From Thermoplasmata archaeon (GTDB lineage Archaea; Thermoplasmatota; Thermoplasmata; Lutacidiplasmatales; UBA184), in NCBI GenBank assembly GCA_030043835.1, contig JASHWY010000183.1, forward strand, positions 1 through 10,428: 10,428 nucleotides of DNA. Reading direction: 5' to 3'. The notes below the pieces were generated by a model that made no database searches, had not been told where the DNA came from, and saw nothing but the letters and a program-made list of their open reading frames with translations. Both the position numbers and the translations under genes were made by a program. Shown piece after piece: positions 7,032-10,428 of this stretch (positions are counted from its first letter, which is position 1; every line of letters starts with the position of its first letter).

Positions 7032-7970
7032 TCACGAGAAGGAGGAGGCCCGCGTCACCGCTGAGGGTTGGCCGTTCAAGGCATCGGAGCTCGCGAGCGC
7101 GACAGAGGAAGAGGAGCTGCAGGTAACCCCCGTGAGGGTCTGGTAGAATCGGACGTTGCCGGTCGTTGCATTGACGGTCGCATTGAACGCGGTCCCGGTC
7201 CCGGCCGCGGACTTGCCGAGGGTGCAGGTGGAGTACTTGACCGACCACTCGGCGCCGACGGTACCGAGGAACGAGAATCCTCCGATGATCGCAAACTCGG
7301 CGGTCGCGTTCGGGTTCGCGGCAAGGAAAGCGCCGGCGTAGGGCGCCACCGCCGCAGCCGCCGCATCGCTATCGATCACGCCTGCGGGTATGGAGAGGAA
7401 AAGGCCGAAGATGGTCTGGCAGGTCCCCGAAATGGTCGCGACGACCGTGCCTTTGCCGTCATCGACTAGCACGACCGAGACCGCACCCGCTCCGTTTCGG
7501 TAAAGAAACTCCCAGAAAGGCGCGACCCCAGCGCCCCGGCTCCCAGTGTACGCCGGTACCGTCACGTTGGCCGAGAGACCGGGGGCCGGTGTCACCGTGC
7601 AGTTGCTCGTTCCGGAGCCACTGAAGTTGAGCGGGGCCGTGTACGCGGACGCCGAATCCAACCCGATGGCGGCGAGCGCTGCCCAGCCCCCACTCCCGTA
7701 GCCAGAGACCGACTGATCGGCCACCGGTCGGGCTTGGGAGTAGGTCTGCGGGCCCCCGCTATCGCTCGAGCTCCCAAGGCTCGGCAAGACCAAGACTACG
7801 AGCAACAGGACGACGACGATGGCGGCGCCGATCCCGAGGAAGACCAGCAACCGGTTCCGTCGGGGAGGGGAAAGCGGGGCAACGACCGGAGCGGTCGGAG
7901 AAGACCCCTCCACGCCAGGAGGCACGACACCCTGCGCCGACACATCGTCGGATAGGGGGCCCCTCGGCAC
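7032..7970 (-). CDS. Membrane-anchored extracellular protein, function unknown
   Basis: Not recognised as a known family. The 312-residue protein has a Pro-rich cytoplasmic N-terminus (1-36), a basic stop PRRNR (36-40), one strong hydrophobic segment (41-63) and a Ser/Gly/Ala/Thr-rich domain (64-312) predicted outside the cell. The outside domain has six N-glycosylation sequons (N115, N123, N135, N221, N263, N267) and four cysteines (C124, C184, C249, C284) that could form two disulfides. A Ser-rich tail ends the protein. No lipobox, catalytic motif or S-layer domain was identified. The start is a GTG at 7970, 35 nt beyond a TATA-like element. An in-frame GTG at codon 10 is an alternative and would not change the topology. 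The low-complexity, sequon-rich ectodomain is usual for archaeal surface proteins, but no role can be assigned. Confidence 0.72.
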   Translation of the reverse strand: MPRGPLSDDVSAQGVVPPGVEGSSPTAPVVAPLSPPRRNRLLVFLGIGAAIVVVLLLVVLVLPSLGSSSDSGGPQTYSQARPVADQSVSGYGSGGWAALAAIGLDSASAYTAPLNFSGSGTSNCTVTPAPGLSANVTVPAYTGSRGAGVAPFWEFLYRNGAGAVSVVLVDDGKGTVVATISGTCQTIFGLFLSIPAGVIDSDAAAAAVAPYAGAFLAANPNATAEFAIIGGFSFLGTVGAEWSVKYSTCTLGKSAAGTGTAFNATVNATTGNVRFYQTLTGVTCSSSSSVALASSDALNGQPSAVTRASSFS

Positions 7971-8004
7971 TTAAAGGGCTCGGCTAGGCGGGAGAATCAA
8001 TGCG

Positions 8005-8012
8005 CATATAAA
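8005..8012 (-). promoter_or_regulatory. Probable TATA box of the surface-protein gene
   Basis: Read on the minus strand this is TTTATATG, close to archaeal TATA consensus. Its centre is about 39 nt upstream of the GTG start at 7970, so transcription would begin near 7983 with a leader of about 13 nt. The plus-strand reading CATATAAA is also TATA-like, so initiation in the other direction is possible. Confidence 0.6.
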
Positions 8013-8034
8013 CGTATCCGATACGGCGTTCGAC

Positions 8035-8060
8035 CGGGCCACCCTTCCGTGGCTGGCCCG
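8035..8060. repeat. Inverted repeat, 7-bp stem
   Basis: CGGGCCA (8035-8041) pairs with TGGCCCG (8054-8060) around a 12-nt loop. It sits just upstream of the surface-protein promoter. There is no U-tract on either strand and no gene that it could terminate, so it may be an operator or a chance product of high GC. Confidence 0.35.
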
Positions 8061-8115
8061 TCGCAAAAGACAGAACGATCCGGGAAACGTTGTCGCCAGA
8101 AACCAGCGGATTCTC

Positions 8116-8151
8116 CCCGCGAGGCTGCGTCCGGCTTCGCCCACTCGCGGG
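8116..8151. repeat. Inverted repeat, 8-bp stem
   Basis: CCCGCGAG (8116-8123) is perfectly complementary to CTCGCGGG (8144-8151) across a 20-nt spacer. It lies in the middle of the divergent spacer, outside any predicted transcript of the flanking genes, so a DNA-level role or chance is likelier than an RNA hairpin. Confidence 0.35.
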
Positions 8152-8187
8152 ACCCGGGGGCGCCGGAGCCCGGGAGCCTCTCCCGCG

Positions 8188-8204
8188 TGACTCACCGTGA
8201 GTGA
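8188..8204. promoter_or_regulatory. Palindrome adjoining a TATA-like box, candidate operator
   Basis: ACTCAC-C-GTGAGT (8190-8202) is a perfect 6+1+6 palindrome and extends to 17 bp (TGACTCACCGTGAGTGA) with one mismatched pair. It ends 8 nt before the TTTTAAA element at 8211. A dimeric helix-turn-helix regulator bound here would be placed to control TBP/TFB access to the ABC exporter promoter. No regulator gene is in the window. Confidence 0.45.
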
Positions 8205-8210
8205 GGTCAG

Positions 8211-8217
8211 TTTTAAA
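8211..8217 (+). promoter_or_regulatory. Probable TATA box of the ABC exporter operon
   Basis: TTTTAAA is the only AT-rich heptamer between 8020 and the ABC ATPase start. It would place transcription start near 8240 and give a leader of about 95 nt, longer than for the other promoters here. The leader would begin in or next to the hairpin at 8235-8249. The long leader makes the assignment less certain. Confidence 0.45.
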
Positions 8218-8234
8218 CCCGGCCCACTCGTGGT

Positions 8235-8249
8235 CGCGCCGAAGGCGCG
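8235..8249 (+). repeat. Tight hairpin near the predicted 5' end of the ABC transcript
   Basis: CGCGCC, a GAA loop and GGCGCG form a perfect 6-bp stem with a three-base loop. If the TTTTAAA box is used, the hairpin would overlap the transcript's 5' end. It may stabilise the RNA or may be chance in GC-rich DNA. Confidence 0.35.
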
Positions 8250-8333
8250 CGATGGGAGCGACGAGCCCGGGGTTGACGAAAGGTCTAACGTGAGCGCGTC
8301 GTCCGATCCCCCTCGCGGAGAAGAATCCGGCGG

Positions 8334-9317
8334 ATGCTGAATCAGCGTGGGGCCCCGCGCGGGGAGCCCATCATCGTCGCCGAGCGGATCCGACACTCCT
8401 ACGACGGACGTCACTACGCCCTCGACGACGTGAGTTTCACGGTCGCCCGAGGCGAGGTGTTCGGCCTCCTCGGCCGGAACGGCGCGGGAAAGTCGACTCT
8501 CATCCGAGCGATGACAACGCTCATCCAGCCGACCTCGGGCACCCTCCGGGTTCTGGGGCTCGATCCGGCACGGGACGGTCAGAGGATCCGCCACCGGATC
8601 GGGGTCGTTCAACAGGGTGAGTCGTTCGATTTCACGACGGTCCAGGGCAATCTCGACGTGTACGGAGTGCTGTGGGGGGTCCCCCGACCCGAGCGCCAGC
8701 AGCGGCGGGAGCGACTGCTCACTCAGTTCGGGCTCGTCGACATTCGGAAGCGCCGTGCGTTCGACATCTCGGGCGGACAGAAGCGTCGCGTCCAGGTCGC
8801 GCGAGAGTTCATGCACGACATGGAGATCCTCTTCCTCGACGAGCCGACCGTTGGCCTCGACGTGATCATGCGCCGCACGCTGCTCGACTCCGTGCGCGCG
8901 GAGGTGCGTCGGGGACTTACCGTCGTCTTCACGACCCATAACCTCGAGGAGGCGGACTACCTGTGCGACCGGGTCGCGGTCATCGACGAGGGGCGATTCC
9001 TCGTCCTCGACACGGTCGAGAACCTGAAGCGGCTGTACGGGGGGAAGAAGACCATCGACCTGACCGTGGGGAACGGCGTCGCCGATCGGTTCTTCGCGGC
9101 GCTCCGCGACGCCCTCGGACCGGGCGCGACCCTTACCGTTCAGGGAAGGACCGCCGTGCTCCTCACCGACGAGCCGAAGGGGGCGCTCGCGCAAATCGTC
9201 GGTCTCGCCCAGTCGCTGGCGGTGCCGCTGGAGTGGGTCAACGTGCGCGAGAACACCCTCGAGGACGTCTTCCTACGATCGGTCCGGCACGGAGGCGAGG
9301 CCGCTGGCGCTCCCTAA
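8334..9317 (+). CDS. ABC exporter ATP-binding protein, DrrA type
   Basis: Cytoplasmic ATPase of an ABC-2 type exporter, 327 aa, the usual length for DrrA/CcmA-like proteins with a C-terminal extension. It shows Walker A GRNGAGKST (47-55, K53), the Q-loop glutamine (Q93/Q94), the signature ISGGQKRR (S146-Q149), Walker B ILFLDEP (D169, E170), the D-loop VGLD and the H-loop histidine H202. Residues from about 238 form the DUF4162-like tail ending in NTLEDVFL, usual in this family. The frame is closed by a stop at 8286, and the ATG at 8334 is the first usable start; GGAG lies 13 nt upstream, rather far. The permease gene overlaps its 3' end. The substrate (drug, lipid or polysaccharide) cannot be told from the sequence. 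All catalytic motifs are intact. Confidence 0.95.
   Translation: MLNQRGAPRGEPIIVAERIRHSYDGRHYALDDVSFTVARGEVFGLLGRNGAGKSTLIRAMTTLIQPTSGTLRVLGLDPARDGQRIRHRIGVVQQGESFDFTTVQGNLDVYGVLWGVPRPERQQRRERLLTQFGLVDIRKRRAFDISGGQKRRVQVAREFMHDMEILFLDEPTVGLDVIMRRTLLDSVRAEVRRGLTVVFTTHNLEEADYLCDRVAVIDEGRFLVLDTVENLKRLYGGKKTIDLTVGNGVADRFFAALRDALGPGATLTVQGRTAVLLTDEPKGALAQIVGLAQSLAVPLEWVNVRENTLEDVFLRSVRHGGEAAGAP
9291..9295 (+). promoter_or_regulatory. Shine-Dalgarno site that argues for a CTG start
   Basis: GGAGG lies inside the last codons of the ATPase gene, 8 nt upstream of a CTG codon at 9304. It is the best ribosome-binding site in the window, and its spacing is ideal for that codon. There is no ATG, GTG or TTG in the permease frame between 9064 and 9388, so the site decides the start. 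Confidence 0.5.
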
Positions 9318-10068
9318 CCTCTTACGCCTCATCTACCGGAACATTGTCGTCAACACGGACCCCGGGAGCCTCGTCATCCTGGTCGGGTTGCCCGCGATGT
9401 ACCTCGTCTTCTTCGGGTACGGCTTCGCCTCGATCATCTCCTCCGGTTCCGGAACGGGCTACCTCAAGTTCCTCACACCGGGGATCATGTCGTTCCAAGT
9501 GGTCATGGCCGGCACGGTGGGCGGAAGCATGCTCTGGTCCGATCGACGCTGGGGAATGCTCGCTCAGCTGCTCTCTGGCCCGTTCACCCGGTTGCAGTAC
9601 CTCCTAGGGATCATGCTGACCTCGCTGCTGTTCGGCCTCGCCGGTGCCCTCGTCATGCTGGGGGTCGCGCTCGCTCTCATCGGGAGCATCCCGACCGGGC
9701 TCCTTTCGCTCGGCGAGATCTTCGGAGCGATCACGCTGGGGTCGATATTCTTCGGCGCGCTGATGCTACTCCTCGCGGGGCTCGTAAAGTCGAACACGGC
9801 GTACAATAGTATCCAGATCTTGTTGATCTTCGTCGTGAACTTCGCGAGCACGGTCTTCTACCCGCTGAGCCCAAGCCTCCCCCTCGTCCTGCACGCCCTG
9901 TTCGTCGCGAACCCGCTCACCTACGTCGCGGACGCGGTGCGGGGCGCGTACACGGGAGCGCTGAGCCCTACGGACGGCTACCAGATCGTCGTCCTCCTGA
10001 TCGAGACCGTTATAGTCCTGTTCCTCGCGGTCCGCGCCTACATGCGCTCCGAACTCGCCTACGAGTGA
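9304..10068 (+). CDS. ABC-2 type exporter permease, DrrB type (apparent CTG start)
   Basis: Membrane partner of the preceding ATPase. From the CTG at 9304 it is 254 aa, a normal DrrB length, with about six hydrophobic segments: 23-45, 57-77, 100-127, 137-160, 166-186 and 227-245. An amphipathic N-terminal stretch (LRLIYRNIVVNTDPGS) is usual before the first helix. NPLTYVADAVR (203-213) is the hallmark of ABC-2 permeases. The first conventional start in frame is a TTG at 9388 (ATG at 9397), which would remove the N-terminal helix and cut into the first membrane segment. I therefore place the start at CTG 9304, 8 nt after GGAGG, overlapping the ATPase by 14 nt. Alternatives are a frameshift that joins the two genes, or a base error in the assembly. 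Identity as an ABC-2 permease is firm; the start is not. Confidence 0.85.
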   Translation: MALPNLLRLIYRNIVVNTDPGSLVILVGLPAMYLVFFGYGFASIISSGSGTGYLKFLTPGIMSFQVVMAGTVGGSMLWSDRRWGMLAQLLSGPFTRLQYLLGIMLTSLLFGLAGALVMLGVALALIGSIPTGLLSLGEIFGAITLGSIFFGALMLLLAGLVKSNTAYNSIQILLIFVVNFASTVFYPLSPSLPLVLHALFVANPLTYVADAVRGAYTGALSPTDGYQIVVLLIETVIVLFLAVRAYMRSELAYE

Positions 10069-10172
10069 GCCCGCTGAGAGGACCCGCGGGACCCGACTCG
10101 GTCTGTCGCCCTGCTGCGTTCCCGTGGAACGGGGCCGGAAACGGGAGACCGCCGCCGGCCCTTAGAGGCGGG
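10069..10172. other. Convergent gap between two ABC-2 permease genes
   Basis: 104 nt with no gene visible. It holds a perfect 6-bp hairpin, CGTTCC-CGT-GGAACG, at 10117-10131, with an overlapping alternative CCCGT-GGA-ACGGG at 10121-10133. No U-tract follows on either strand, so a terminator role is only suggested by its place between convergent genes. Confidence 0.35.
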
Positions 10173-10428
10173 TCACTCGACCTTCATGTACTTGCGCCCC
10201 GCCAAGGTGCCGGCGAGGAGCAGGACCACGGCGAAGATCGCGACGTAGCCGAGGTAGAGCCAGCTAAAGGCGCCGCTCACGACGACCCCGCGTCCCAAGA
10301 GGGCGGTGTAGGTCACCGGGTTCCACTTGGCGATCGTGGCCATCCAGCTCGGGAAGTTCGCGGTCGGGAAGAGCGCCCCGCTCGCGAACATCAGGGGCAT
10401 CATGATGAAGTTCGAGATGACGCCCGGC
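10173..10428 (-). CDS. ABC-2 type transporter permease, C-terminal part (5' partial)
   Basis: The minus-strand frame runs from the window edge to a TGA at 10173-10175, giving 84 residues. The visible part has the final half of an ABC-2 permease: a hydrophobic segment that continues past the edge (PGVISNFIMMPLMFASGALFP), the family motif WNPVTYTALLGRG, a last membrane helix (about WLYLGYVAIFAVVLLLAG) and a short basic tail GRKYMKVE. The Met codon at 10403 is internal, because the conserved sequence continues upstream of it, so the start lies outside. It is convergent with the first exporter permease and is of the same broad family, but the sequences differ clearly. Its ATPase would be expected beyond the right edge. 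Confidence 0.85.
   Translation of the reverse strand, partial: PGVISNFIMMPLMFASGALFPTANFPSWMATIAKWNPVTYTALLGRGVVVSGAFSWLYLGYVAIFAVVLLLAGTLAGRKYMKVE

Larger units (their letters stand above)
7971..8333. other. Divergent intergenic region with promoters and inverted repeats
   Basis: 363 nt between the minus-strand surface protein and the plus-strand ABC ATPase. No gene was supported on either strand. It holds a TATA-like element at 8005-8012, inverted repeats at 8035-8060, 8116-8151, 8190-8202 and 8235-8249, and a second TATA-like element at 8211-8217. The AT islands stand out sharply against the GC-rich surroundings. It is probably the shared control region of both flanking genes. Confidence 0.6.

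Noticed and set aside
6925..7146. Small plus-strand frame of 73 codons after the CBS gene
   Set aside because: It overlaps the CBS gene end and the antisense of the surface protein; its sequence is low-information and has no supporting start signal.
6207..8333. Search for tRNA genes, CRISPR repeats and insertion-sequence ends in the spacers
   Set aside because: No cloverleaf with a TTCRA-type T-loop, no regularly spaced repeat and no transposase fragment or terminal repeats were found.
7971..9194. Minus-strand open frame of 407 codons opposite the ABC ATPase
   Set aside because: It is the antisense of an ATPase with every catalytic motif intact; its translation is rich in Arg, Glu, Asp and Pro and resembles no protein family. 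Long antisense frames are common in high-GC DNA.
9388..9390. TTG at 9388 as the start of the ABC permease
   Set aside because: It would remove about 28 residues that look like the family's N-terminal helix and part of the first membrane segment, and no ribosome-binding site precedes it.
10100..10165. Possible structured RNA (SRP-like GCAGCAGGG on the minus strand) in the convergent gap
   Set aside because: The apical loop is not the conserved GGAA-type loop, flanking helix residues of SRP RNA are absent, and the gap is too short for a full archaeal SRP RNA.

Overview
The window is high-GC DNA, most probably from an uncultivated archaeon. A Thermoplasmatota-like lineage is my best guess, but no ribosomal or other marker gene is present to prove it. 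The archaeal reading rests on three things: heterodisulfide-reductase-type proteins (HdrA, HdrD-like, MvhD) in a four-gene cluster, TATA-like AT islands about 40 nt upstream of start codons in otherwise GC-rich spacers, and a membrane-anchored ectodomain protein rich in N-glycosylation sequons. The phylum call is inference.

Region 1 (1-6206, + strand) is a tight redox operon with gaps of 10, 3 and 2 nt. It begins with the 3' part of a giant protein in which two HdrA flavoprotein modules are followed by a two-cluster ferredoxin and an MvhD domain. Next come an HdrD-like (HdrC-HdrB fused) iron-sulfur protein, EtfA and EtfB. EtfB carries the sequence block typical of electron-bifurcating ETFs. 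None of the complete genes has a membrane segment. Together they look like a soluble complex passing electrons between an ETF-linked dehydrogenase substrate, the HdrD-like subunit, the HdrA flavins and an MvhD-linked partner. The partner enzymes are not in the window.

Region 2 (6207-7970) holds a stand-alone CBS-pair protein behind a probable TATA box (+ strand). Convergent to it is a 312-residue protein with one membrane segment and an extracellular domain (- strand).

Region 3 (7971-8333) is a 363-nt spacer between divergent genes. It contains two TATA-like elements, a near-perfect palindrome abutting one of them, and several GC-rich inverted repeats.

Region 4 (8334-10068, + strand) is a DrrA/DrrB-type ABC exporter: an ATPase followed by an ABC-2 permease. 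The permease has no ATG, GTG or TTG at the position its homology demands. A strong Shine-Dalgarno sequence precedes a CTG codon there. At the right edge (10173-10428, - strand) lies the 3' end of a second ABC-2 permease, convergent with the first.

No tRNA, rRNA, CRISPR array, insertion sequence or phage gene was recognised.
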